Positions 1 to 8,631 of a stretch of DNA of 64,000 nucleotides are shown piece after piece. Numbering within the stretch: the stretch's first letter is position 1; every line of letters begins with the position of its first letter. Made by a program: the position numbers and the translations under genes. This stretch comes from Kiloniella laminariae DSM 19542 (GTDB lineage: Bacteria > Pseudomonadota > Alphaproteobacteria > Kiloniellales > Kiloniellaceae): contig NZ_KB893135.1 in the NCBI RefSeq assembly GCF_000374005.1, positions 163,342 to 227,341 on the forward strand. The letters are read 5' to 3'. The notes under the pieces are model-generated. The model searched no databases and was not told where the DNA came from. It saw only the letters and a program-made list of their open reading frames with translations.

Positions 1-1
1 T

Positions 2-814
2 GACAAAAAAATGAGCAGTGCGCTGGATATTGTGTCCAGTTCTGTCGAAAATGTTTCCACTTCGGCCTCGACCATGGCCCAGAATGCAACTTCTACCGGA
101 GAGCTTTCCCGCAACGCATCGATCAGTATCGAAGAGGCCAACAGCAATATAGAGACGGTTTCTTCGGCAACGACCGAGCTGTCCGCATCCGTCGATGAAA
201 TCTCCCGACAGATGGCTCAGGTATCAGATGTGTCCCGCTCGGCTGTCGATGAGATTGAACGGACCAACACGCGGGTTAAAACCCTGAGTGAAGCTGCAGA
301 AAGTATTGGACAGGTCATCAAGATGATCAGTGATATCGCTGGCCAGACCAACCTTCTGGCCCTGAACGCCACCATTGAATCCGCCCGGGCAGGAGAAGCC
401 GGCAAGGGCTTTGCCGTGGTGGCCGGCGAAGTCAAAAATCTCGCCAGCCAGACCGGAGAGGCAACCGAAACGATCAGCCAAAAAATCAAGGAGATCCAGC
501 TGGAAACCGAAGCTGCAGCCTCTGCCGTTCTCGGGGTCGGAGAAACCATCAGGACCATCGACAAGCTGACGGCAATCGTTGCCGGTGCGGTCGAGGAACA
601 GAGCGCGGCAACCAGCGAGATTGCCCGCAACGTGACAGAGGCCTCACAGGGCGCACGCGACGTTGGAAAGACCATTCAGGATGTTGCAACCGCAGCAGAC
701 GAAACCGGCAAACTTGCCGAGAACCAAAAACAAGTGGTCGCAGATCTGAATCAAAACAACAAAACACTCAAGGATGACATTACCGAATTCCTCAGCAATG
801 TAAGGTTGATATAG
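2..814 (+). CDS. Methyl-accepting chemotaxis protein, C-terminal signalling part (5' end outside window)
   Basis: The reading frame is open to the first base, so this is the tail of a longer receptor; the ATG at 11 is probably internal. The protein is a long alanine/serine-rich helical coiled coil with the conserved MCP hairpin tip around residues 108-150 (NLLALNATIESARAGEAG followed by GFAVVAGEVKNLA). This region binds CheA/CheW in the cytoplasm. The sensor and membrane domains are not in the window. No C-terminal CheR-binding pentapeptide is visible; the protein ends NVRLI. The family assignment is certain and the ligand unknown. A periplasmic binding protein gene follows on the same strand, but a functional link is only a guess. 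Confidence 0.95.
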   Translation, partial: DKKMSSALDIVSSSVENVSTSASTMAQNATSTGELSRNASISIEEANSNIETVSSATTELSASVDEISRQMAQVSDVSRSAVDEIERTNTRVKTLSEAAESIGQVIKMISDIAGQTNLLALNATIESARAGEAGKGFAVVAGEVKNLASQTGEATETISQKIKEIQLETEAAASAVLGVGETIRTIDKLTAIVAGAVEEQSAATSEIARNVTEASQGARDVGKTIQDVATAADETGKLAENQKQVVADLNQNNKTLKDDITEFLSNVRLI

Positions 815-921
815 AAAATTGAACCCTGTTGCTGTACCATTACAACAGACCAGGCGGAAAAGAAGCAAAGGATTGTAAACAATGACCCTATGGCAGAGCA
901 TTGTCCCGCAGGGAAAATAAG

Positions 922-1794
922 ATGATTTCGAAAAGACATGAGGGCCTGCTTTCTGTGCAGAAACCCGGGGCGACACGCCTGCCCCGGAAATCCTCACGCC
1001 TTTTTCCTGTCCTTCGCCTTTCCGGGCTGCTCCCGTTTTTGACCATAGCTCTGTTCTTCACCTCGCCCCAGGCCCGGGCTGAAGAGCCGCTTGTCCTGCG
1101 GACCTCTGCCCAGATTGGTGGCGCTCCAAAATTTATGGGCCGGAATAGTGAACACACACCATCCGGTTTCTGCCCGGATCTGTTGCGCGCGATTGAAGCA
1201 GCAGACCCGGGATTAAAATTCAAAGGCCAGGACCAGTGGCGCACCCTTTCGCGCATTGTATATGAAACCAGCAAAGGCAAGTTAGACCTTGCCTGCGGGC
1301 TTCAGGACAGCGACAGCCGCCGCAGATCACTTCATGTAATTGATTTTCCGGTCTGGACCGTAGATTACCACCTGCTTTCGCGTCAGGACGACACAGCCAC
1401 ACCCCAAAACTGGGCCGATGTCCGGGCCCTTTCCCCTGACAATATTGTTCTGGTCAATGCAGGCAGCAGTGTGATCAAAAAGCTGGAAGACCTTGGCATC
1501 CGGGTCGACAGCAGTGGACAAACGCTGCAGCAAAATGTCGATAAACTCTGGAATGGCCGGGCCAGATTTTATTATGTCCGCCGCCCCGGCCTGGAACAGG
1601 CGGGCGTGAAAAATGTCCACAACCTGCGCATTCATGCCTCGGCTCTGGGCAGTGAAACCTTCTATATGATGGTTTCGCCCCATCTGCCGGAAAACATAGT
1701 AGAACGCATTTCCGTGACCTTGCAAAAGCTCGAAAAAAGTGGAGAGCTGCAAAGCCTCCGTGATCTCTGGAGCGAAGAAGAACTGCTGCTCTAG
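922..1794 (+). CDS. Periplasmic solute-binding protein, family 3 type
   Basis: An exported protein with an Arg/Lys-rich start, a hydrophobic stretch and an 'ARAEE' cleavage region, followed by a bacterial extracellular solute-binding family 3 (PF00497-like) fold. The N-terminal lobe holds the SGFCPDLLRAIE element and the TSKGKLDLACGLQDSDSRR element. The C-terminal part ends in a LQKLEKSGELQSLRDLW helix, typical of the family. A TTG at 901 is also in frame, but the ATG at 922 has AGGGAA about 7 nt upstream and is preferred. No ABC permease or ATPase gene is adjacent. It may feed a transporter elsewhere or act as a sensor partner. It converges on the next gene, which is another family-3 protein. 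Confidence 0.8.
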   Translation: MISKRHEGLLSVQKPGATRLPRKSSRLFPVLRLSGLLPFLTIALFFTSPQARAEEPLVLRTSAQIGGAPKFMGRNSEHTPSGFCPDLLRAIEAADPGLKFKGQDQWRTLSRIVYETSKGKLDLACGLQDSDSRRRSLHVIDFPVWTVDYHLLSRQDDTATPQNWADVRALSPDNIVLVNAGSSVIKKLEDLGIRVDSSGQTLQQNVDKLWNGRARFYYVRRPGLEQAGVKNVHNLRIHASALGSETFYMMVSPHLPENIVERISVTLQKLEKSGELQSLRDLWSEEELLL

Positions 1795-1871
1795 ATACAA
1801 CGTCCCATAGGGGCTCCGATCTTTCATCGCCGAATAAATTTACGACCGGGATGCTTTATGAACCGGTCCCT

Positions 1872-2684
1872 TTACGAACGCGGCATCATCTCGTCGCGAT
1901 ATTTTTCATAGATACCCAGCTCACGAAGGGTAGCCAGACCGCGGTTGAACACGGAAAGAATTTCCTCTGCCCGCGCCGGATCGAGCTGCCGCGAGATTCC
2001 AAGGGCAACCGGGCTTTGCATGATCATCTGCGGGTGGTTGGTGATCTGGACGATATCCCGCTTGCGCAGGGTCGAATGGATCAGATAATACCCCACCTCC
2101 AACTCGATTGGAAAAGCGTCGATGCGTCCGCGCAACAGCTTGACCAGATTACTGGTTTCATTGTTGCTTTCATCCGTTGCCAAGACGCCGTTATGCCAGA
2201 GCTCGTCAAATTCCGGGCCATAGGTGTAACCCGCCGCAACCCCGAGACGATAGCCCTTCAGATCCTCTACCTCTGCCCAGTCAAATTCCGTGTTCTTGAG
2301 ATGGAAAAAATACTTCTGCACATCGGCAACATTATCGGAAAATATAAAGTCTGACTGCCGTTCCTCCGTAGGCACCCAGCCGACAGAGCCATCCCACTGC
2401 CCCTTTTTCGCCAGCTCATAGGATCGCTTCCAGGGGAAAAATCCATAGACGACGTTATAACCTTCAACCCTGAAAGCTTCTTCAATGATACGGGACACGA
2501 AACCGTAGTGGTCCAGATGCTGAGAAGTATAGGGCGGCCATTCGCCGTTGGTCAGATAGACGGTTTTAGGGTCTGAACGGTTCGGGAGGGCAAGATCTTC
2601 TCCCGCATTTTCCTGCGCAAGAGAGGTTGAACTCACAAAGAAAACCAACAGGATCGCATAGAAGAATGGCACGACACCCTCCAT
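1872..2684 (-). CDS. Periplasmic solute-binding protein, family 3 type
   Basis: A signal peptide (residues 1-23, ending SSTSLA) is followed by a family-3 binding fold. It has the EWPPYTS element, then GFVSRIIEEAFRVEGYNVVYGF, FFPWKRSYELAKKGQWDGSVG and a late ALGISRQL element. A GTG start at 2705 is possible; I prefer the ATG at 2684 because the signal peptide then starts cleanly. It is convergent with the preceding binding protein, with 77 bp between the stops. It shares the 'EGYxV...F.P.KR' layout with the three tandem paralogues at 26-30 kb but is more divergent. The ligand (amino acid or other small polar molecule) is unknown and no transporter genes are adjacent. Confidence 0.8.
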   Translation of the reverse strand: MEGVVPFFYAILLVFFVSSTSLAQENAGEDLALPNRSDPKTVYLTNGEWPPYTSQHLDHYGFVSRIIEEAFRVEGYNVVYGFFPWKRSYELAKKGQWDGSVGWVPTEERQSDFIFSDNVADVQKYFFHLKNTEFDWAEVEDLKGYRLGVAAGYTYGPEFDELWHNGVLATDESNNETSNLVKLLRGRIDAFPIELEVGYYLIHSTLRKRDIVQITNHPQMIMQSPVALGISRQLDPARAEEILSVFNRGLATLRELGIYEKYRDEMMPRS

Positions 2685-2874
2685 AGCAGGTTCTTCTAAC
2701 CACACCAGAATTCCCTGCGCCCAATTGCTTTAGTCCAGTTCAACATTGCCATAACCGGCCAGGATGCCGTCTGGACCTTTGCGCAAGCATAACATGAAAC
2801 AGGAAACAAAACCTTTGTTTTCCTTACCCCCACTTTTATTCCAGTATCGTGACCACAACAGCAAGAACCCGATA

Positions 2875-3504
2875 TCACGCCTTGCCCAGATCCTGTGTCG
2901 TTCCCGAATAGGCCGTGGCCTGCATCGAAGGACGCAGGGATACCCTGTCCAGCCAGGCAGCAAGTTCAGGATTGTCTTCCCTGAAATGTGCCAGCCCCAC
3001 ATAGTCCAGCCAGCTCAGGGTACAGGCCAGCGCCATCTGCCCCAGCCGGAATTCCGGGGATGCCAGGTCAAGGCTTTGTTCAAGAGAAGCGCAGGTTTCC
3101 CTGACCTTGAGCTGCTGCCCTTCTAGAAAGGGCTGATAACGTTTTTCCTGCGGTCTGCGGACGGTCTCCCAGCGGACCAGAATGCCCGCATCAGCGAGAC
3201 CTGTCGCCAGCGCCTCAAGCTTTCTTGTCGCCCAGTAACCCTTGCTGTCAGTGGGCAAACATTTCACCCCGTCATGTTTACGATCAAGATAGTCACAAAT
3301 CACCGAGGAATCATAAATCGCCTCGCCCGCATCAATCAGAACCGGAACCTTGCCCAGCGGGTTGAGGGCAAAAACCTCGTCGTTGCGATCCGTCGGGCTG
3401 GTTTCCATATGGACAACCTCCATCTGGTTCACCAGTCCGGTTTCCTGGGCCATGACCAGAACCTTGCGCGCATAGGGAGAATGGGTTTGATAAAGCAGTT
3501 TCAT
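2875..3504 (-). CDS. Glutathione S-transferase family protein
   Basis: A 209-residue cytosolic GST. The N-terminal thioredoxin-like domain starts MKLLYQTHSPYARKV, has the cis-proline element NPLGKVPVL, and the glutathione gamma-Glu-binding element YDSSVICDYLD. The all-helical C-terminal domain covers roughly residues 85-205. Length and domain order are normal for bacterial GSTs. The Ser-Pro-Tyr-Ala near the start suggests a serine or cysteine-type active site of a beta- or theta-like class, but the class cannot be fixed. It likely conjugates or reduces electrophiles with glutathione. It stands alone on the minus strand, and the upstream region carries the (TAACGGGG)6 array. Confidence 0.88.
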   Translation of the reverse strand: MKLLYQTHSPYARKVLVMAQETGLVNQMEVVHMETSPTDRNDEVFALNPLGKVPVLIDAGEAIYDSSVICDYLDRKHDGVKCLPTDSKGYWATRKLEALATGLADAGILVRWETVRRPQEKRYQPFLEGQQLKVRETCASLEQSLDLASPEFRLGQMALACTLSWLDYVGLAHFREDNPELAAWLDRVSLRPSMQATAYSGTTQDLGKA

Positions 3505-3627
3505 CGGGGCTCAGCCTACAGATAATCGGAAAAATAATTAGCAAACCAAACTGTCGCTGATCACCCCCGAATAACAGATCCATTTGCGGAATTGAGAGAG
3601 AGCCACTTGCGACTGCCCCCCCCCCTG

Positions 3628-3675
3628 TAACGGGGTAACGGGGTAACGGGGTAACGGGGTAACGGGGTAACGGGG
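3628..3675. repeat. Six perfect copies of an 8-bp unit, TAACGGGG
   Basis: Six exact head-to-tail copies directly follow a run of ten C. The array is flanked by near-identical short sequences, GCCACTTGCGA on the left and GCCACTTGTGA on the right. It lies between the divergent GST and YciI-like genes. A related array (GTTACGGGGTTAAAGG units) lies at 43904-43952. Confidence 0.95.
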
Positions 3676-3793
3676 CCACTTGTGATTCTTGACCTCGCCC
3701 GTTCACCTGTGTTCTTTTTCTCTTGCTGCCCGCCAGATCCCAGTGAGCAGCGAGCCTCATAATACAAGAGTAAAAAATGCCCTACATCCTAAT

Positions 3794-4069
3794 ATCTTTA
3801 TCATTGATCTTGAATATCTGGTGCCGCTGGAACAGGTCGAACCGCTGATCGAGGCCCACCGCGCTTTTCTGGATAAATATTACGCCAACAAGCGTTTTCT
3901 GGCTTCCGGTGCCAAGGTCCCGCGCAGCGGCGGGGTGATCCTGGCGGTCGCAGCCAGCCGGGCCGAGGTTGAACAGCTGATCACCGAAGATCCCTTCCAC
4001 GCCAAGCAGATCGCCCGCTACCACATCACCGAGTTCCAGCCGCGCATGACCGCCGAGGGATTGAGCTAG
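3794..4069 (+). CDS. YciI-like protein with damaged or unusual start
   Basis: The conserved YCII-family core is complete: FIIDLEYLVPLEQVE, AHRAFLDKYYAN, FLASGAKVPRSGGVILA and the late DPFHAKQIARYHITEF. Such proteins are small ferredoxin-like enzymes or binding proteins of mostly unknown role. The start is the problem. The frame runs upstream to an ATG at 3689, but the residues there look non-coding. The best start signal, the ATG at 3777, is in another frame, and removing eight bases (3780-3787) would give ATG-CCT-AAT-ATC in the conserved frame. The in-frame codon at 3794 is ATC. Either a small indel or assembly error has damaged the start, or a non-standard start is used. Its stop overlaps the convergent gene by 4 bp. 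Confidence 0.75.
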   Translation: MFIIDLEYLVPLEQVEPLIEAHRAFLDKYYANKRFLASGAKVPRSGGVILAVAASRAEVEQLITEDPFHAKQIARYHITEFQPRMTAEGLS

Positions 4070-4743
4070 CTACTCCCGATTTCCTCGACCGCGCTGAGCC
4101 AGGGTTCATGGCGCTGGCCCCAGGTTATGGTGAGGCGGTGGGTCGGGGTACAGTCCTTGCCCTGCACCGGGATCGCGCCGAGTTTTTCGCGCATCCCGTC
4201 ACCAACCTGGACCAGATGGTTCAGGGCCACCCAGCGATCAACTCCGACATAGGCGGGCAAAACCGCACTGCGACCATCCTGACCATAATCAGGGAACAGT
4301 TCCTCTGCCCGGCGGGACACGGCAACTGCCAGAAGTTGCTGATCGCTGCTGCTCCAGCGTCTGTCGTTTTCACTCAAGGCGTTGAAGTGCTTCTCCCAGG
4401 CTTCACCGCCCCGGCTGACTGCCACATAACCTGTGTAAAAGCTGCCCAGCCGCTCTGCGTTGTCTGTGCCGATTTCCAGCCCGTCGATGGACAGATAAAG
4501 ACTGCCGATAAAGGGTTGGGGTCTGCTGCTGCCGTCCGTAGCGTTGGTGAAGTCAACAAAATCACATTGAGTGAAGCTGATTTCTCCGGTCGGATCACCG
4601 CTCCGGTTCCAGACCACCCCGGCCCAGAGCCCGGCATTGGCAAGAACCAGCACCAGAACAGCCATAATCAGTCCGGATTTCCCCGGCCTTTGTTGTTGCG
4701 GCTCCTGACTCTCGTCTGTTTGTTCTGTTTTGCTCTTCATCAC
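4066..4743 (-). CDS. GDYXXLXY/DUF4824-type membrane-anchored protein
   Basis: A 225-residue protein with a short charged, glutamine-rich cytoplasmic N-terminus, one membrane segment at about residues 24-45 (LIMAVLVLVLANAGLWAG) and an exported C-terminal domain. I assign it to the DUF4824/GDYXXLXY-like group that commonly follows DUF2157 membrane proteins. This rests mainly on context and topology, since no catalytic motif stands out. The start overlaps the stop of the upstream DUF2157 gene by 4 bp, so the two are translationally coupled and probably form one complex or pathway. Function is unknown. Confidence 0.6.
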   Translation of the reverse strand: MMKSKTEQTDESQEPQQQRPGKSGLIMAVLVLVLANAGLWAGVVWNRSGDPTGEISFTQCDFVDFTNATDGSSRPQPFIGSLYLSIDGLEIGTDNAERLGSFYTGYVAVSRGGEAWEKHFNALSENDRRWSSSDQQLLAVAVSRRAEELFPDYGQDGRSAVLPAYVGVDRWVALNHLVQVGDGMREKLGAIPVQGKDCTPTHRLTITWGQRHEPWLSAVEEIGSS

Positions 4744-5894
4744 AGCTCTCCCCCAGCTTTTGCTTCACCAGCGAGATCGGGCAACACAGCAGGCTGCTGG
4801 CGCAGACGACTGCGCAGCCTGTTGAGAAAGACAATCATGCCCAGCGCGATCAGGCCGAGGATCAGGAAAAAAACGTATTCCGGCCAGTCGTCCCAGAACC
4901 AGATCGCGTATTTGAGCAGAGCATAAAACAGCAGGAACCCGGCCGAAAGATAGCTGCCGATCTGCCAGCGCTGGCGCAGGCACAGCCAGACACCCAGCCC
5001 GGCAGCCGCAAAAGCCAGCAGGGAATAGATATATTCCACTGTCCAGTCCGCCAGCGGCAGCAGGCTCTGCTGCGCATCCAGCCCGAGCCACTGCAGGTTG
5101 ATATAGATCCCCGCCAGCCCGGCAAAGGCATAGACCTCGCGCTGGCGGCGGATCGCTTTTGCCACACCGTCGCTGTATTTATCAAACAGCCCGGCACCAA
5201 ATAACCCGGCCAATAACGGCAGCAACAGGATCAAACCGGAAGCCAGCAGATACAGTTCCGGTACGTCCCGCCGGGGCCAGAGATAGCCCAGCAGACCCGT
5301 CAAGCTGCCGCCGACAAAGATGATCAGACCACCAAGACCAAGGCCCAGAACCACCCGCAGGTCATAACGATAAGCCAGAATCAGGGCAAAAGCCCCCCAG
5401 GCGAGAAAGGCATTGGCCGAGGCCGAAATATTATAGATTTCTCCCAGAATACTGAGGTTCGCCCCAAAACAGGCCAGCGCCACCAGCGCCGCCAGTCCGG
5501 TATAGTGGCGTGTGGCAAAGCGCCGTTCGACCCCTTCGCACAGTACCAGCGCCACCAGCGGCGCAGCGCTCGCCAGCCCGATCTGCAGGGCGATAGAGAA
5601 AACATCCCAGTAGTGTTCAAAAAACAGGAAGATCGCACAGGAAAAGGCCAGTGCCCCAAAAGTGGACGCCAGACGCATGCCCCAGGAAAGCTGCTGCTGC
5701 GAGCTGCTGAGATCGGTATCAAAGCGCCGGGAAAAATCCGCCAGAAGTGCCTCGTGATAGGTCACAACCCGCTTGTTTTCCGCCACCGAAAACTTCGCCA
5801 GCCCCTGCTGCTCCAGCAGCGCCAGCTCGGCCCGAAAGGCCAGGATCTGCTGGCTCCGTTCCCCTGCCGTTCGCCTGTCCATCTCCACCCCCAT
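4740..5894 (-). CDS. DUF2157-type polytopic membrane protein
   Basis: A 384-residue inner-membrane protein. The cytoplasmic N-terminal helical part (about residues 1-75: LALLEQQGLA..., then the Ser/Gln-rich DLSSSQQQLSW) is followed by roughly ten hydrophobic segments and an Arg-rich cytoplasmic tail. This is the usual DUF2157 arrangement: an N-terminal helical domain, then a block of transmembrane helices. It is first in a two-gene unit with the coupled DUF4824-like gene, with an ATGA overlap at 4740-4743. A second in-frame ATG lies at 5882. Biochemical function is unknown for the family. Confidence 0.75.
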   Translation of the reverse strand: MGVEMDRRTAGERSQQILAFRAELALLEQQGLAKFSVAENKRVVTYHEALLADFSRRFDTDLSSSQQQLSWGMRLASTFGALAFSCAIFLFFEHYWDVFSIALQIGLASAAPLVALVLCEGVERRFATRHYTGLAALVALACFGANLSILGEIYNISASANAFLAWGAFALILAYRYDLRVVLGLGLGGLIIFVGGSLTGLLGYLWPRRDVPELYLLASGLILLLPLLAGLFGAGLFDKYSDGVAKAIRRQREVYAFAGLAGIYINLQWLGLDAQQSLLPLADWTVEYIYSLLAFAAAGLGVWLCLRQRWQIGSYLSAGFLLFYALLKYAIWFWDDWPEYVFFLILGLIALGMIVFLNRLRSRLRQQPAVLPDLAGEAKAGGEL

Positions 5895-6138
5895 TGCTGT
5901 TTAGCCAAAAATCCTAGGCAGAAAGAGGGTTTTTCGCAACTGATAATGGGTGACGCACCAAAACACAGACACACCATTAGCGTGTATTTTATCTTGTTTT
6001 GAGACAAAAAGATTATGTGTCCTTTCCAAAGAATACCGCCTATATTTCCATAAATACCAACCCACTAAATAATTTTACAATATTTTTTCAACACGCAACG
6101 CGTGTTATCAGCATGAGATAAACTGGAGTTTTCCGCTG

Positions 6139-6816
6139 ATGTCCAGCGCAACAGAATCAACCGCCGGGCTGGAAATTATCAGCCTCCTGATGAAGCACTA
6201 CAACAGGCCCTCCGGCCTGCACAACGAAACCCTGCTGGGTGCTGCGGCAGCCCTGGCCGGGGAAAGTGCCCTGCTCGCTGCACAGAGTGGAGGAGCAGCC
6301 GAGGGACGGCTGATCACCGGGAAAGCCTTGCGCCTGATTTTTTCACCCGTTAGTTCACCCGTTAAGTCTGCCGTAAATTCACCTGTAAAGTCTTCCGGGA
6401 AAACCGTCTGGACCATTATCCGGCTGGTGCTCAGGCGCGAGGGTATCGAGATCCCCCTGCCCGATCCCGAAGCCGCGGTCAAACGGGTTACCGATGCCCT
6501 GGGCAGCAGCCCTTTTCCCCCTCTTTCTATCCCGGTCCAATATCATCCCCGGGAATGGTCCCCCAATGCCTGTCCCAACCTGCGGCTCAAGGTCAACGAG
6601 ATTGCAGCCCGCTATGATCTGGATCGCGAAGGCAAGACCATGGCCCTGGGTTTTGCCCTTGCCTATATGCTGGCCAAGGCCGGGCAGATGATCGATCTGC
6701 AGGTCGCCCTGACCCTGGTTCTGGAGACCATGATCGGCGTCGCTCACATGCCGCCGCTGAAACAACCACTCCAGGCACAGGAGTATCTTCACTATCAATC
6801 GCAACTTATGGCTTAA
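6139..6816 (+). CDS. Hypothetical protein with internal SPV(K/S)S repeats
   Basis: I do not recognise the family. The 225-residue protein is likely cytoplasmic. It has an N-terminal helical segment, a low-complexity stretch at about residues 69-89 (SPVSSPVKSAVNSPVKSSGK) built from short repeated units, and a C-terminal region rich in Leu/Ala (ALGFALAYMLAKAGQMIDLQ) that could be an amphipathic helix bundle. Codon use matches its neighbours. Start at the ATG 6139, preceded by AACTGGAG. It stands alone, upstream of a DUF6151 gene on the same strand. The repeat insert resembles others in this window (SelO, ABC1 kinase), suggesting slippage in a loop. Confidence 0.65.
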   Translation: MSSATESTAGLEIISLLMKHYNRPSGLHNETLLGAAAALAGESALLAAQSGGAAEGRLITGKALRLIFSPVSSPVKSAVNSPVKSSGKTVWTIIRLVLRREGIEIPLPDPEAAVKRVTDALGSSPFPPLSIPVQYHPREWSPNACPNLRLKVNEIAARYDLDREGKTMALGFALAYMLAKAGQMIDLQVALTLVLETMIGVAHMPPLKQPLQAQEYLHYQSQLMA

Positions 6817-6895
6817 ATCCCTGTTGCAGCGCTCGCTCACTCCCACTAGGCTGCGGGAAGAGATAATATAACCCGACAATAGCCCGAGAGCCATC

Positions 6896-7489
6896 ATGAC
6901 CGATGTTCCCTTAAGTTGCAGCTGTGGCAAAGTCCAGGGCCAGGCCCACAAGGTATCCCCCGTCAGCGGAACCCGGATTGTCTGCTATTGTGATGACTGC
7001 CAGGCCTTCGCCCGCTTTCTCGGACGGGAAACCGAGATTCTGGACGAACATGGCGGCACGGATATATACCAGCTTACGCCAGCCCAGTTGGAGATCAGCC
7101 ACGGGGTTGAACTGCTCCGTTCCCTGCGCCTGACCCCCGGCGGCCTGCTGCGCTGGTATTGTGACTGCTGCAAGACCCCCGTCGGTAATACCTTCTCTGC
7201 CGGCTTGCCTGTGGTCGGGCTGGTGCACAGCTTTATGGGCGACAAGACGAGACGCAGCCTGAACCTCGGCCCGGTACGCAGTTATGTCATGGGCAAATAT
7301 GCCAAAGGCACCCCTCCGGCCCGGCCCCTGCACAAGGGTTTCCCCCTGCGGCTGCTGCTGCGGGTTATGCCCCGTGCCCTGGTCAACCGCCTGCTCGGCA
7401 GACATCGCCCGACCCCCTTCTTCACCGCCGAAGGCCAACCCGTTTCGGAACCCTTGATTGTGTCCGAACAGAAACAGCCTGCATCCTGA
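6896..7489 (+). CDS. DUF6151 / GFA-like zinc-cysteine protein
   Basis: A 197-residue protein with clustered cysteines like the glutathione-dependent formaldehyde-activating (GFA) fold: LSCSCGKVQG at the N-terminus, CYCDDCQAF near residue 36, and WYCDCCKTPVGNT near residue 90. The C-terminal extension (FPLRLLLRVMPRALVNRLLGR) is basic and amphipathic. This matches DUF6151, which I know only as an uncharacterised GFA-related family. The cysteine sets probably bind zinc. Whether it acts on S-(hydroxymethyl)glutathione or has a structural role is unknown. A second, classical GFA protein is encoded at 51601-52005. Confidence 0.7.
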   Translation: MTDVPLSCSCGKVQGQAHKVSPVSGTRIVCYCDDCQAFARFLGRETEILDEHGGTDIYQLTPAQLEISHGVELLRSLRLTPGGLLRWYCDCCKTPVGNTFSAGLPVVGLVHSFMGDKTRRSLNLGPVRSYVMGKYAKGTPPARPLHKGFPLRLLLRVMPRALVNRLLGRHRPTPFFTAEGQPVSEPLIVSEQKQPAS

Positions 7490-7866
7490 AGCAAGCCCGC
7501 CAAGAAATCAGACTCAAACCAATCAAGTCCCGAGTAAATTAATCCCCGGGCGAAGCAATCCCCGGGTGAACCACCCCCTCAGCAAATCCGCCCAGCCCCC
7601 CCTCTGGGCGGCTCTACTTTTTCCTGCCCTGTTTTTACAGGACACCTCCCTCGACAGCCCCGTCACAAAACCCGCGGGAGTCGACGAGCTGATAATTTTG
7701 AAAAAGAAATCTAAAATTCTTCAATTACACCAGCTAGTTACCAGAATTCCAATTTGATAACGGACATAAATTACGGCGGCTAAATAGTAAGCTGCGTTGA
7801 CTCTTATGAGAATATTACTACATTAAACAACATTATATCCTTATTTAATAGAGAGTATTTTTCATT
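7490..7866 (+). other. Intergenic region upstream of the TetR operon
   Basis: About 375 bp without a convincing gene. The first half is GC-rich and has two AATCCCCGGG motifs near 7541 and 7558. The second half (about 7690-7866) is AT-rich and should hold the promoter of the TetR - ABC1 kinase operon. I could not identify a convincing TetR palindrome or -35/-10 pair by eye. Confidence 0.5.
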
Positions 7867-8631
7867 ATGCGCATTTCCAGCAAACAGAAAGAAGCCAATC
7901 GCAGCAAGCTGATTGCGGTTGCGGTCGAGCTTTTCTCGGAACAGGGTTTTCATAATGTCACGATGAAACAGATCGCCAAAGCCGCTGGTATGGGCGATTC
8001 ATCGGTCTACAAATACTTTCCCAACAAGGACAAGTTCCTGCTGGCCTATCACGAGGATGTTCTGTTTCACATTCTTGATCTGGTCGAGGAAAACAGCGAC
8101 TTCGCCGATTTCACCCTTGAGGAAAAACTTCAATTTTTTGTCTATAACTACCTCGACGAGCTGCTGGAAAACCGCGAATTTGTCGGCGAAAGTCTGGAAA
8201 TTCTCCGTGCCTCGCCCTCCTTTTTGATGCAGCGCGAATTTGCCGCCAGCAAGGCGCTGAAAAAGAAACTGGCACAGATCCTGGATGAGGCTGTTGAAAC
8301 CGGGGAAATCCCCGAGCTGCCGTTTCAGGGCGCGCTGTCGCATTTTATGGTCGATGGCCTGCTCGGCACGGTGCTCTACTGGCTGCAGGATGACAGCGAG
8401 GACTTTACCCAGACCACCCAGTTTGTCGAGGTTGCCACCGGATTTTTTGTTACCCTGCTCAAAAGCGGGATCATCGGCAAGGGTGCTGATCTGGTCAGCT
8501 TCCTGTTCAAAAGCCAGATGATGCGCTTTATGGAAAGCGGTGCCGGAATGGGGGGCGCGATGGGTCTGGCCTCGCTGATGAAGGGCATGAGTTCTTTTGT
8601 CTCCAGAGGAGGCCGGGGCCATGCCGAATAA
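7867..8631 (+). CDS. TetR/AcrR family transcriptional regulator
   Basis: A 254-residue regulator. The N-terminal helix-turn-helix at residues 8-55 is classical TetR: ELFSEQGFHNVTMKQIAKAAGM followed by SSVYKYFPNKDKFL. The C-terminal ligand/dimer domain ends with a Gly/Met-rich tail (GAGMGGAMGLASLMKGMSS). The tail is longer than usual and may be disordered. It is first in a three-gene unit. Its stop overlaps the start of the ABC1 kinase gene by 11 bp, and the kinase gene overlaps the DUF6463 gene, so it most likely controls its own operon. The inducer is unknown; the downstream genes suggest a lipid- or membrane-linked signal (inference). Confidence 0.92.
   Translation: MRISSKQKEANRSKLIAVAVELFSEQGFHNVTMKQIAKAAGMGDSSVYKYFPNKDKFLLAYHEDVLFHILDLVEENSDFADFTLEEKLQFFVYNYLDELLENREFVGESLEILRASPSFLMQREFAASKALKKKLAQILDEAVETGEIPELPFQGALSHFMVDGLLGTVLYWLQDDSEDFTQTTQFVEVATGFFVTLLKSGIIGKGADLVSFLFKSQMMRFMESGAGMGGAMGLASLMKGMSSFVSRGGRGHAE

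Noticed and set aside
1851..2354. Plus-strand frame opposite the binding protein at 1872-2684
   Set aside because: Residues have no family pattern and the minus-strand frame encodes a complete solute-binding protein with signal peptide.
3628..3675. Possible CRISPR-like or origin iteron array
   Set aside because: Units are 8 bp, directly adjacent and without spacers, and no DnaA boxes or replication gene adjoin; it is a simple tandem repeat.
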